A stretch of 64,000 nt of DNA from an uncultured Muribaculaceae bacterium (lineage in GTDB: Bacteria > Bacteroidota > Bacteroidia > Bacteroidales > Muribaculaceae). Where the stretch lies: assembly GCA_948788915.1 (NCBI GenBank), contig CAQFOZ010000005.1, forward strand, positions 1 to 64,000, read 5' to 3'. Under the pieces are notes generated by a model that was not told the origin of the DNA, did not search any database, and saw only the letters and a list, made by a program, of their open reading frames with translations. Below are positions 53,794-61,289 of the stretch, piece after piece. Position numbers and translations under genes: made by a program. Position 1 is the stretch's first letter. Each line of letters opens with the position of its first letter.

Positions 53794-53984
53794 AGAGTGT
53801 TTACTTTTAACACGAATTATAAATTAAGAGGATATTTGAGATTCTTTTCATTCTCCCGAAGGGTCTTTCCGGTGAATTTACCGGGATTTTATCAGTCACA
53901 TAGCCCGCTATGTTCCTTCTTCATCCCAAAAAATTCTCTCGGAAATCTCTCTTCGGGTGAATAAAAGTTAAATTCAAACACTCT
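53794..53984. repeat. MITE-like imperfect palindromic element
   Basis: 191 bp with terminal inverted repeats AGAGTGTTT (53794-53802) and AAACACTCT (53976-53984). Inner arms match imperfectly (CTTTTCATTCTCCCGAAG against the complement of CTTCGGGTGAATAAAAG), with a smaller hairpin CCGGT/ACCGG. The central hairpin has stem ACATAGC/GCTATGT with loop CC (53898-53913). No transposase is encoded. Intergenic structures with this look recur in Bacteroidales, but I cannot confirm copies elsewhere. Confidence 0.6.
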
Positions 53985-54082
53985 AAAGCAAAAAGAAGAC
54001 AATAAAAAAACAGGGTTATGCCGGAATGATAGAGGTAATGGGAAAAATTTGTAGTCAAACCGACAGAAACAACAGATTTAAC

Positions 54083-54102
54083 ATTTTATGTATACATAAA
54101 AT
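54083..54102. promoter_or_regulatory. Perfect 20-bp palindrome, likely operator
   Basis: ATTTTATGTATACATAAAAT reads the same on both strands. It ends 14 bp before the -33 box of the TAC promoter. Its likely ligand is the HTH antitoxin encoded two genes downstream, as in typical autoregulated toxin-antitoxin operons. Confidence 0.65.
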
Positions 54103-54116
54103 ATTTTGTTGAAAAA

Positions 54117-54148
54117 TTTGTTTCTAATATATAAAGATTTTATATTTG
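54117..54148 (+). promoter_or_regulatory. Promoter of the TAC module
   Basis: TTTG (54117-54120), exactly 20 nt, TATATTTG (54141-54148): a full match to the Bacteroidetes consensus. The start site would be near 54155, about 18 nt before the ATG at 54173. Confidence 0.65.
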
Positions 54149-54172
54149 CATAAAATTCGGATATAATTATCT

Positions 54173-54730
54173 ATGGAGATTGTTACAATTGAACAGAATT
54201 ATCTCTATGCCGTCAAATATAAGGATGAGCAACAAGATGAGTATAACCGAATCTTTGACTATCATAGTGATTTTGAACGAGTGCTCGGCTTTTTCGAAAC
54301 CAACATGCATAAAATCGAAGATTATTATGTTTCTCAATTAGGTCTGGAAAGACACGAGACTGAGGCTTATGCACAATATGTAGTAGACGAAACTATTGAA
54401 TTGGAGGAATATTTCGAGGATCTGATTGATAATTCAATTTCAGATGCCTCTCCGAATCTCAGGGGACATTTTAAAATATTAGAGGGTTTTGAGGGAAAAG
54501 ATTTTCCTGCTTTAAAAAGTTATGGATTGAACCGTCCGTCTCTTTTAAGAGTTTATGCTATAGAAATGTTGGACGAGAGTCTGTTGATTTTTTATAGTGG
54601 GATTAAAATTACAAAAAAAATTAAGGATTGTCCGGGGTTAAAAGACAATGTGTTGCAAAAAGCGCATCTTGTAATCAGTTTCCTTAAAAGAGAAGGGATC
54701 ATTGATGCGGAGGATTTAGAGAGGGTTTAA
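54173..54730 (+). CDS. Putative TAC toxin (HigB/RelE-like C-terminus)
   Basis: 185 aa. The acidic helical N-terminal half (about 1-115) has no family I recognise. The C-terminal half, R-P-S-L-L-R-V-Y-A-I-E-M-L-D-E-S-L-L-I-F (about 122-141) followed by K-I-T-K-K and a helical end, resembles HigB/RelE-type RNase toxins. The order (toxin, HTH antitoxin, SecB-like chaperone) is that of toxin-antitoxin-chaperone operons. The long N-terminal extension differs from HigB, so the target may differ. Regulation by the palindromic operator upstream is likely. Toxicity is inferred only. Confidence 0.55.
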   Translation: MEIVTIEQNYLYAVKYKDEQQDEYNRIFDYHSDFERVLGFFETNMHKIEDYYVSQLGLERHETEAYAQYVVDETIELEEYFEDLIDNSISDASPNLRGHFKILEGFEGKDFPALKSYGLNRPSLLRVYAIEMLDESLLIFYSGIKITKKIKDCPGLKDNVLQKAHLVISFLKREGIIDAEDLERV

Positions 54731-54760
54731 GTGTGGTGTGCAAGTTAACGGGTGGTGTGT

Positions 54761-55165
54761 ATGAAGTTTTATAAAGAGAAGTTAAATTGTGTGGCAAGAT
54801 CTCTTTCGGGTGGGGAAAGAGACAATATGGAGAACCGACGCAAGGACAGATATTGGAAGGCGGCATCTTCCGCCATTGCTGCAAAGGTGAGACGGCAATT
54901 GAAGGCAACAGGCACTTCGCGCGTCATGCTTGCCGAGAAATTGGGGGTTACTCCTGCAAATATAACACGTTATCTTAACGGATCCACCAATTTTGAACTA
55001 AGAACGCTTGTAGAACTTGAGCGTGCTCTTGATCTACATATTATTGACCGTTCAGTGGTACCAGTCAATCATGATAATGTCATAACACTGGAAGTAAAAT
55101 ATACTATTAATTCTTCCGAAGTTAACGAAAACGTATTAAACACATCCATTTTTGACTATGCCTGA
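54761..55165 (+). CDS. XRE-family HTH regulator, putative TAC antitoxin
   Basis: 134 aa from ATG 54761 (an in-frame GTG lies 9 bp upstream; the ATG at 54827 is an alternative giving a shorter N-terminus). XRE helix-turn-helix at about 41-95: S-R-V-M-L-A-E-K-L-G-V-T-P-A-N-I-T-R-Y-L-N-G. The C-terminal tail (about 96-134), after the HTH, is free to act as the chaperone-addiction segment known from TAC antitoxins, ending N-T-S-I-F-D-Y-A. Such tails bind SecB-like chaperones. The 8-bp overlap with the SecB-like gene supports a functional link. Confidence 0.7.
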   Translation: MKFYKEKLNCVARSLSGGERDNMENRRKDRYWKAASSAIAAKVRRQLKATGTSRVMLAEKLGVTPANITRYLNGSTNFELRTLVELERALDLHIIDRSVVPVNHDNVITLEVKYTINSSEVNENVLNTSIFDYA

Positions 55166-55592
55166 ACCTAAGAAGAAAGCCTTTTTCAGTCTGATAAATT
55201 CAGAAATTGATCAGTTTGCAGTTTTCCCGGAGAATTATTCACCCAAAGAGGAAGAGGAGTTTAACATACAATCCACTCTAAACTTCAGATACGACCAGAC
55301 CAAGTCTGACATAGCATGTTCTTGCGGTGTGAATTGCTTTATGGACGATAAGATAATAGTCAAATGCGAGGTTACCATGACTTACAAGATGACTATTCAA
55401 ACCATGAAGGATCTCAAGGGGAACGGGGAACTTAATATACCCAAGGATATTCTCGTATTTTTTGCGAATACAACCTATAACAGTCTCCGAGGTGTGATAC
55501 TTGCAAAGTTAAGTAATACACAGATAAGGTTGCTACTTCCACTTATCAACCTGAATGACATCATCAAAGAACCTCTTAAGATAGTTGAATAA
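55158..55592 (+). CDS. SecB-like chaperone of the TAC module
   Basis: 144 aa from ATG 55158 (the in-frame TTG at 55152 is unlikely). Architecture as in SecB: F-N-I-Q-S-T-L-N-F-R-Y-D and I-V-K-C-E-V-T-M-T-Y beta strands, then the helical P-K-D-I-L-V-F-F-A-N-T-T-Y-N-S-L-R-G with L-L-L-P-L-I-N-L-N-D-I-I, matching the C-terminal region of SecB in spacing. Bacteroidetes generally lack a housekeeping SecB, so a dedicated TAC chaperone is the better reading. The level of sequence identity is low, so the call rests on pattern and context. Confidence 0.6.
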   Translation: MPEPKKKAFFSLINSEIDQFAVFPENYSPKEEEEFNIQSTLNFRYDQTKSDIACSCGVNCFMDDKIIVKCEVTMTYKMTIQTMKDLKGNGELNIPKDILVFFANTTYNSLRGVILAKLSNTQIRLLLPLINLNDIIKEPLKIVE

Positions 55593-55680
55593 ACCGACAG
55601 AAACAATCGGCAAGAGTAAGCGTTGATTTATTAATATCGCCTGATTCTCACGTCTCATTTGTTCTGATTTCATTACCGCA

Positions 55681-56118
55681 ATGATTAGTTATCGTATTGA
55701 AAATATTCCTATTTCGGTATTATTAAGAGGAATAGAAGATCATCACATATTTCTTCAGGACAGAAATATGAATAGGGGCTTTATTCATTGGAGCGATGAA
55801 AAAAAGGGCAGGTATATAAATTCCATATTCGCAGGCATGCCCATATTGCCAATTATTTTTGATGGCACCACAAGACCTTGGAAAGTTATATCCGGGGAAG
55901 AGGCTTTAACGGCAATCCTGGATTTTTATAATAATAAATTGAAGATTTCTCGCTCAAAATACATACCTTTGATTTCGTCATTCTATTATAACAACATTCC
56001 GTTTTTCTTAAAACGAAAATTTGTTTCAACCAGGATACAATGTTATGTGATTAATCCTCCAACATCTGTATTAGATGTAAAGGAAATCAAAGATTTTTTC
56101 AGTTCTTTCTATGATTAG
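55681..56118 (+). CDS. Degenerate DUF262-like protein
   Basis: 145 aa. The region Y-I-N-S-I-F-A-G-M-P-I-L-P-I-I-F-D-G followed by W-K-V-I-S71-G-E-E-A-L76-T-A-I-L-D-F-Y matches the DUF262 (GmrSD N-terminal, ParB-like) pattern Y-I-E-S-L-L-x-G-x-P-I-P...V-I-D-G-Q-Q-R-L-T-x-I-L-D-F. The nucleotide-binding D-G-Q-Q-R is replaced by S-G-E-E-A, so it is likely inactive as a nuclease or NTPase. It is only the N-terminal domain. The stop overlaps the AAA ATPase gene by 8 bp. First gene of a three-gene unit. Confidence 0.6.
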   Translation: MISYRIENIPISVLLRGIEDHHIFLQDRNMNRGFIHWSDEKKGRYINSIFAGMPILPIIFDGTTRPWKVISGEEALTAILDFYNNKLKISRSKYIPLISSFYYNNIPFFLKRKFVSTRIQCYVINPPTSVLDVKEIKDFFSSFYD

Positions 56119-57223
56119 TTCTATTAGTTTAAAGAATTTCAAGACGTTTGATGACGAGGCTTTTAAAATAGCCCCTTTGACTTTAGTCATGGGATTAAAT
56201 GGAATGGGTAAATCAAGTATTCTGCAATCTCTTCTTCTCCTAAAACAGAATTATGAGAATGAAAATCTTGATAAGGAGAGTAAGTTCATGAGACTTGAAG
56301 GGGATTATGTATCTTTGGAAGATTCACAAAGTTTATGCTACCAATGGGCTGAAGACAGAACTGTAGAAATAGGTCTTACTATAAACAACAATATCAATCA
56401 AATCTGGCAGATGGATGCCGAAACCGATGATCTTATTGACTTGCCTACTGTTGTTTCAGATGACAATTACGATATCAGATCTATTTTTGCAGATGGATTC
56501 GCATTCATTGGCGCAGACAGGTTGATGCCGGATAAGTATTATCCGTCCATCAGCTCCAAAACGTATAAATCTACTTTAGGGATAAAAGGAGAGCTGACAC
56601 CGGCCTATCTTCATAAGGCTTTGAACTCAAATGAAGACATAGCAATTGAAGGTATGAAATCGACTAAAGCCATAGATAACCAGCTTGTCAATAATGTGAA
56701 TGCCTGGATGAGTGAAATCATGAACATAGACATGACGGCAACCACCGAGCAACCGGATCCCCAAAACATCAAACTTAAGTATACCATAGACAATAGTTCC
56801 ATTGCTGAGTCATTTTCTCCTTTGCAAGTTGGATTTGGACTGACTTATACACTCCCTGTCATTACAGAATTGCTTATTGCAAAAAAGAATGATTTAGTGT
56901 TGATTGAAAATCCTGAGGCCCACCTCCATCCGTCGGCACAAGTAAAACTTGGCGAAATGATCGGCAGATGTGTGGCGAACGGTGTCCAAGTTATTGTTGA
57001 GACTCATAGCGACCATATAATCAACGGGGTGAGACTTGCAAGAAAAAACAAAATACTTTCTCTTGATTCCGATGTAAATCTCATATTCGTTGAACGTAAA
57101 ATTTTAAACGGAGTGACAATATCAACGCATAATGATGTGTACATAACTGATGACGGCAAATTCTCCGAACCATTGCCGGACTGTTTTAACACATGGACTG
57201 ATACACTTGTCAAGCTTATCTAA
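56111..57223 (+). CDS. AAA ATPase with DUF3696-type C-terminus
   Basis: 370 aa RecF/OLD-like ABC ATPase without TOPRIM. Walker A G-L-N-G-M-G-K-S at 28-35. Walker B L-I-E266-N-P-E-A-H-L-H-P, with a following V-E-T-H-S-D-H switch histidine. The C-terminal 60 residues resemble DUF3696 (D-S-D-V-N-L-I-F-V-E-R). ATPases of this class form the sensing subunit of several defence systems. It lies between a degenerate DUF262 gene and an unknown gene 11 bp downstream, and I do not recognise the combination as a named system. Confidence 0.75.
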   Translation: MISSISLKNFKTFDDEAFKIAPLTLVMGLNGMGKSSILQSLLLLKQNYENENLDKESKFMRLEGDYVSLEDSQSLCYQWAEDRTVEIGLTINNNINQIWQMDAETDDLIDLPTVVSDDNYDIRSIFADGFAFIGADRLMPDKYYPSISSKTYKSTLGIKGELTPAYLHKALNSNEDIAIEGMKSTKAIDNQLVNNVNAWMSEIMNIDMTATTEQPDPQNIKLKYTIDNSSIAESFSPLQVGFGLTYTLPVITELLIAKKNDLVLIENPEAHLHPSAQVKLGEMIGRCVANGVQVIVETHSDHIINGVRLARKNKILSLDSDVNLIFVERKILNGVTISTHNDVYITDDGKFSEPLPDCFNTWTDTLVKLI

Positions 57224-57234
57224 GAGAGTAATTT

Positions 57235-58158
57235 ATGCCACAGGTATTTCTTAATGAATTGTCTTGTCAGGGGTATGTCAGTTCTGATAATATTGAGTCT
57301 TCTATATCAGAATTAGTCGCGTGTCTTAAAGAATTAAAGAAACGAAATGTCTCCTGCGTTTACACTCACCTGAGATTAGATGAGATCAAAATTACACAGA
57401 CACTCAACATTAATAGACTGGTATCATCCAGGACAACATATATTGACGATGACATGCGTAACATTGTATTGGGATTTTTCAGTGTAAGCTACCCGATACA
57501 AATGCATATTGATGATGCTATGGTTATTGGCGGATATGTAAATAATAAAAATGCTTTAGGTCTTACAATTGCTTCAGATGCTGTAAAAAAAGAATTTGCC
57601 CTGAGTTTTTCAAATACAGGGTGGGATAACGATCTTTATCAAATAAATATTACCAGACTTAATGAACAAGGGGATACATTACAGTCAACTGCAACTGCAA
57701 GGAATATAACGTGTACCGATCATTTTGACATACATAAAAATTATCTGCCACTACCTCCGGAGATAGTTCCGAACAATGGAAAGATTCTAAGCATCATGCT
57801 GCCTGAATTATTCCCCAACCTTGTTTTCAGCTCATTAGCCAATAAATACTTAAAAGGGTGCACATCCGGTGAGACAGTAAGGCAGATATACACAAAACTA
57901 AAAGAGCTGCAAGACGTTGCTATAAATTTAGGCATGCGCAGTTTTGACCCAGACATGTTTAAGTCGCTGGCATCACCGGAGTCTGAAACAAGAGACCGCA
58001 TGGCAGAATTGGACATTCAATTTAATGACGGTATAGTCAGACACTGCAGTTGGCATTTAAGATATACACCCGGAGCAGGCAGAATTCATTTTAGCAATGA
58101 CAAAGGGAAGGAAAATACAATATATGTTGGATATATCGGTGAAAAAATAAATCCGTAA
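57235..58158 (+). CDS. Unknown partner protein of the DUF262/AAA unit
   Basis: 307 aa; no domain recognised. The first third is mixed helix/strand (S-I-S-E-L-V-A-C-L-K-E-L-K-K-R), a beta-rich middle follows, and the end resembles a short C-terminal module found at the tail of other defence-gene partners: H-L-R-Y-T-P-G-A-G-R-I-H-F-S followed by I-Y-V-G-Y-I-G. It is probably the effector or substrate subunit of the three-gene unit. There is no signal peptide and no membrane segment. Confidence 0.5.
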   Translation: MPQVFLNELSCQGYVSSDNIESSISELVACLKELKKRNVSCVYTHLRLDEIKITQTLNINRLVSSRTTYIDDDMRNIVLGFFSVSYPIQMHIDDAMVIGGYVNNKNALGLTIASDAVKKEFALSFSNTGWDNDLYQINITRLNEQGDTLQSTATARNITCTDHFDIHKNYLPLPPEIVPNNGKILSIMLPELFPNLVFSSLANKYLKGCTSGETVRQIYTKLKELQDVAINLGMRSFDPDMFKSLASPESETRDRMAELDIQFNDGIVRHCSWHLRYTPGAGRIHFSNDKGKENTIYVGYIGEKINP

Positions 58159-58222
58159 TAATTGTTTAAATTTGTAGAGTATGAAGTTATCTTGACTTCT
58201 CTCTAAATATCAAAATACAAAT

Positions 58223-59485
58223 ATGCGTAATAGAATTTACCTCTGTCTTGCCCATATGAGCGGGAAAGAACAGGATTTTATAAAAGAGGCTTTCGATACA
58301 AACTGGGTGGTTCCTATGGGACCAAATGTGAATGGTTTTGAAAAAGATCTTGAAGATTTTGTAAACAAACGTGAAGGTAAAACCCCACTCGAAAAAAAAG
58401 TAGTGGGTCTTAGCGCAGGAACTGCTGCTGTTCATCTTGCACTTATAGCATGTGGAGTCGGTTTAGGTGATGAAGTACTGGTACAGTCCTTCACCTTTTG
58501 CGCCTCAAGCCATCCTATAACCTATCTTGGTGCCACTCCTGTTTTCATCGATTCAGAAAAGGATTCATGGAATATGGATCCGGAGCTTCTTGAAGAAGCA
58601 ATAAAGGATCGCATTGCCAAAACAGGTAAAAAGCCAAAAGCCATAATTCCGGTGGCTCTTTACGGTATGCCTTACCGGATTGACAAAATAATGGAAATTG
58701 CCAACAGGTATGGGATTCCGGTTATAGAGGACGGTGCGGAAGGCTTCGGCTCTAACTTTAACGGCCAGGCTCTGGGCACATTCGGGGAATACGGTGTTTT
58801 GTCATTTAACGGCAACAAAATGATTACAACTTCAGGTGGAGGTGCACTTATTTGTCCGGATACCGACAAGGCTCGCAAAATACTCTGGTATGCAACACAA
58901 GCACGCGAAAGCTATCCTTACTATCAACACGAAGCAATCGGTTACAACTACCGTATGAGCAATATATGTGCAGGCATCGGTCGCGGACAGATGACAATCG
59001 TTGATAAACACATAGCCCATCACAAACATGTTCAGAAACTTTATTGCGAATTGCTGAAAGATGTCAAGGGTATCACAATGCACTGCAATCCGGGTCCAGA
59101 ATACGACTCCAATTTCTGGCTCTGTACCGCGACTCTTGATCCTGACCTTAAAATAAAGGGACAAGAGAATGCCTACAAGCAGGTGATAACCGGTGCAGTC
59201 GGGGGTGCGGCAGGAGTGACGCATACAGCCTCAACAGCAGTAACAGACTGCCAACCGAATGCAAACGTGGAGGCGCTTCGCATTGCACTTGACACAGCCA
59301 ATATAGAGGCTCGCCCGTTGTGGAAACCTATGCACAAACAACCTGTATACAAAAGCGCACCGGCATATACCAACGGTATCAGCGAGGCCCTGTTTGCCGT
59401 CGGAATATGTCTTCCAGCCGGACCATACGTGACGGATGACGATGTAAGATACATTGTAGATCAAATTAAAGCTGCCATTGAATAA
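58223..59485 (+). CDS. Sugar 4-aminotransferase, WcfR/PglE-like
   Basis: 420 aa DegT/DnrJ/EryC1 aminotransferase. PLP lysine K199 in S-F-N-G-N-K-M-I-T-T-S-G-G-G, and the acid motif E-D-G-A-E-G-F-G. Residues 318-348 carry an insertion rich in G, A and T (V-I-T-G-A-V-G-G-A-A-G-V-T-H-T-A) absent from the LegC-like gene. In B. fragilis, WcfR makes UDP-2-acetamido-4-amino-2,4,6-trideoxygalactose from the product of a UDP-GlcNAc 4,6-dehydratase. The dehydratase at 61290 and the initiating transferase at 48936 would complete the route. It resumes the capsule gene order after the defence island. Confidence 0.8.
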   Translation: MRNRIYLCLAHMSGKEQDFIKEAFDTNWVVPMGPNVNGFEKDLEDFVNKREGKTPLEKKVVGLSAGTAAVHLALIACGVGLGDEVLVQSFTFCASSHPITYLGATPVFIDSEKDSWNMDPELLEEAIKDRIAKTGKKPKAIIPVALYGMPYRIDKIMEIANRYGIPVIEDGAEGFGSNFNGQALGTFGEYGVLSFNGNKMITTSGGGALICPDTDKARKILWYATQARESYPYYQHEAIGYNYRMSNICAGIGRGQMTIVDKHIAHHKHVQKLYCELLKDVKGITMHCNPGPEYDSNFWLCTATLDPDLKIKGQENAYKQVITGAVGGAAGVTHTASTAVTDCQPNANVEALRIALDTANIEARPLWKPMHKQPVYKSAPAYTNGISEALFAVGICLPAGPYVTDDDVRYIVDQIKAAIE

Positions 59486-59607
59486 ATTGCCATATTGTGT
59501 AAACTTGGAGACAAGCCTACATTCTTTCCAATGTATACACAGCACCGAATCTCGCGTCACATGGAATACCTGAAATAGGGTTATTGGAGATATGTTTGCA
59601 ATGAACC

Positions 59608-59643
59608 GAATTGAACCGTTTTTTGTCAAATCTGAATTTGTCT
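59608..59643 (+). promoter_or_regulatory. 36-bp upstream element, copy 2
   Basis: 33 of 36 positions identical to 22508-22543 and at the same distance (17 nt) from the -7 box. Includes the CAAAT-CTGA-ATTTG inverted repeat (59627-59640). A second T-G-A-A-C-C lies immediately upstream (59602-59607), so the direct repeat is partly doubled here. Confidence 0.65.
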
Positions 59644-59668
59644 TTATGGTTAACATTTTATAACTTTG
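59637..59668 (+). promoter_or_regulatory. Promoter of the recombinase-like/UpxY fusion gene
   Basis: TTTG (59637-59640), 20 nt, TAACTTTG (59661-59668): a full consensus match. The start site would be near 59674, about 20 nt before the ATG at 59694, in contrast with the long leader of the matching promoter at 22537. Confidence 0.65.
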
Positions 59669-59693
59669 AATTCAAAATACCAGATTACACAAA

Positions 59694-61253
59694 ATGGCAA
59701 ATGAACAAATTACAAACATGGCTGAAACCACGTCCGGAGGGTGTGATCCAATCGCATTAACGGACAACAGGTTCCAGTATGATAAATTTGTTCGCAAACA
59801 TAAGTATACAGATAAAGAAGCGTCCGGAACCGGTCAGATACAAAACTTTTATGGGTTCCTGAAATCCGAGATATCACTGATCTCTATAAATGATGTAACC
59901 GCATCCCGTGTGGTGCGTTCATTTCTGGTGACCAAACCGGTTTCAAATGGCCTGGAATCAACTGATGACGAGAGAAACATACGCAACTGGCTCGCAATGC
60001 TTCTTGCCAAGGGCTCTTCTCCTCACACAACAAAGCGTTATCTTGGCAAGTTACATGTCTTATACAACCTATACAAACCGGCTAACCCTGATTCTGAAGC
60101 GTTCTTCCTCTCTTTACGAAAAAATATAGTAGACAGGGAGATATACGGATATCTGCGAAACAGTCAAGCGATAGAAGTTTTATCAAAAATTGCAAATATC
60201 GCCACCGAAAGCAGCGATGAGTCGGTGAAAATACTGATGTATGCCATTTATTCCGGCACAATGCATCTTACAGAACTTCTTGATCTGAAATTCAGCAATG
60301 CAACTACTGATATCCCTCAGATAAACGAGATTTTGGCTACCATGCCTACTGCCAGACGGTCATATGTGTTCAATTCCGACAGAAGCAGTCGTCTTCCAAA
60401 CCAGCTGAGAATGCTTGCAGACAGACTACGAAGTGTCCTGCTTAGATACGGAATATATCTGACCGGAAGTACTACTGAAGACACGTTTCGCATTCTTTGG
60501 GCTACAGCTGCTTTGAATTGCGGCATTCCGGCAGAACAAATCCTTGCCATAACAGGAAAGATTCCTCAAGGAATGAAATGGCTGTGTATTGTGAAGCCGG
60601 TGGAACTTACAGACAATGAAAGAACTAAAATACTGCGTCTGGTCGCAGATTCGATAAATTCTTCTACTCCCGCGTGGTTTGCAATGTTCATGAGGAACCG
60701 GACAACACCGGATGAAATAAAAGAACGCATCACCGAGCACTCTGCAAAACTATCGGAAAATATTTCTTTGTTTTATCCCACACGTCCTTTGAAAAAGATT
60801 ATCGGAAAGAAAACGGTGACAATTGTAAAACCGGTGATCCCACATATTTTGTTCTTCAAGACACGGCCTGACTGTGTCTCAAAAATATTCAATATAATAG
60901 GAGACATCGCCTGGTGCTTCAAGGTTACAAACAAACCGGGTTCACAATACGCAAAGATCCCCAACCACGAGATGGAACAATTCCGCAAAGTGGCGGAATG
61001 TCCCGGATATGCTGTCAAAATAGATTATGAAAAGCGTTCTGATCTTATTCCGGACCGACATGTACGAATTACAGAAGGAATGTTCAATGGGTACGAAGGA
61101 ATAATATATAAACGGAAGCACACTGAATCTGAAAAAGATATTCAACTATTTATTCTCCGCCTTAACGACAAGAACTGTATAACATGGGAACTAACCCTTC
61201 CCGAGACATCACTCCTCCCCCTCCCTGCAGACTGCAGACAGGAGGGAAATTAA
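59694..61253 (+). CDS. Inactive tyrosine-recombinase-like domain fused to UpxY antiterminator
   Basis: 519 aa. Residues about 90-302 follow the tyrosine-recombinase layout: a SAM-like core-binding part (S-S-P-H-T-T-K-R-Y-L-G-K-L), then Y-S-G-T-M-H191-L-T-E-L-L-D-L-K and D263-T-F-R266-I-L-W-A-T-A-A-L-N-C-G, L-A-I-T-G-K289, and C298 where the nucleophilic Tyr should be. Only the second Arg is kept. Arg I is His, HxxR's His is Asp, the LGH His is Lys, and Tyr is Cys. Residues about 326-437 form an NGN domain (P-A-W-F-A-M-F, F-Y-P-T-R-P, H-I-L-F-F-K-T-R, K-I-P-N-H-E-M-E-Q-F-R-K-V), and about 450-510 form a KOW-type end (R-I-T-E-G-M-F-N-G-Y-E-G-I). UpxY proteins are normally about 170-180 aa alone. 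I know of no such fusion. It is likely the antiterminator of this locus, with the first half reused for DNA or protein binding. Confidence 0.75.
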   Translation: MANEQITNMAETTSGGCDPIALTDNRFQYDKFVRKHKYTDKEASGTGQIQNFYGFLKSEISLISINDVTASRVVRSFLVTKPVSNGLESTDDERNIRNWLAMLLAKGSSPHTTKRYLGKLHVLYNLYKPANPDSEAFFLSLRKNIVDREIYGYLRNSQAIEVLSKIANIATESSDESVKILMYAIYSGTMHLTELLDLKFSNATTDIPQINEILATMPTARRSYVFNSDRSSRLPNQLRMLADRLRSVLLRYGIYLTGSTTEDTFRILWATAALNCGIPAEQILAITGKIPQGMKWLCIVKPVELTDNERTKILRLVADSINSSTPAWFAMFMRNRTTPDEIKERITEHSAKLSENISLFYPTRPLKKIIGKKTVTIVKPVIPHILFFKTRPDCVSKIFNIIGDIAWCFKVTNKPGSQYAKIPNHEMEQFRKVAECPGYAVKIDYEKRSDLIPDRHVRITEGMFNGYEGIIYKRKHTESEKDIQLFILRLNDKNCITWELTLPETSLLPLPADCRQEGN

Positions 61254-61289
61254 GAATGACTCCTTAAACAAAAGCCATATATAACCGAT

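Larger units (their letters stand above)
53685..54172. other. 488-bp gap holding a palindromic element, operator and promoter
   Basis: No coding sequence is seen. It contains a 191-bp palindromic element (53794-53984), a perfect 20-bp palindrome (54083-54102) and a strong promoter (54117-54148) for the TAC module. The first 110 bp after the OLD gene show no clear terminator. Confidence 0.7.

Noticed and set aside
22508..59668. Invertible promoter of the B. fragilis type
   Set aside because: The two elements are in the same orientation and 37 kb apart, with no inverted repeats flanking either promoter, so promoter inversion is not supported.
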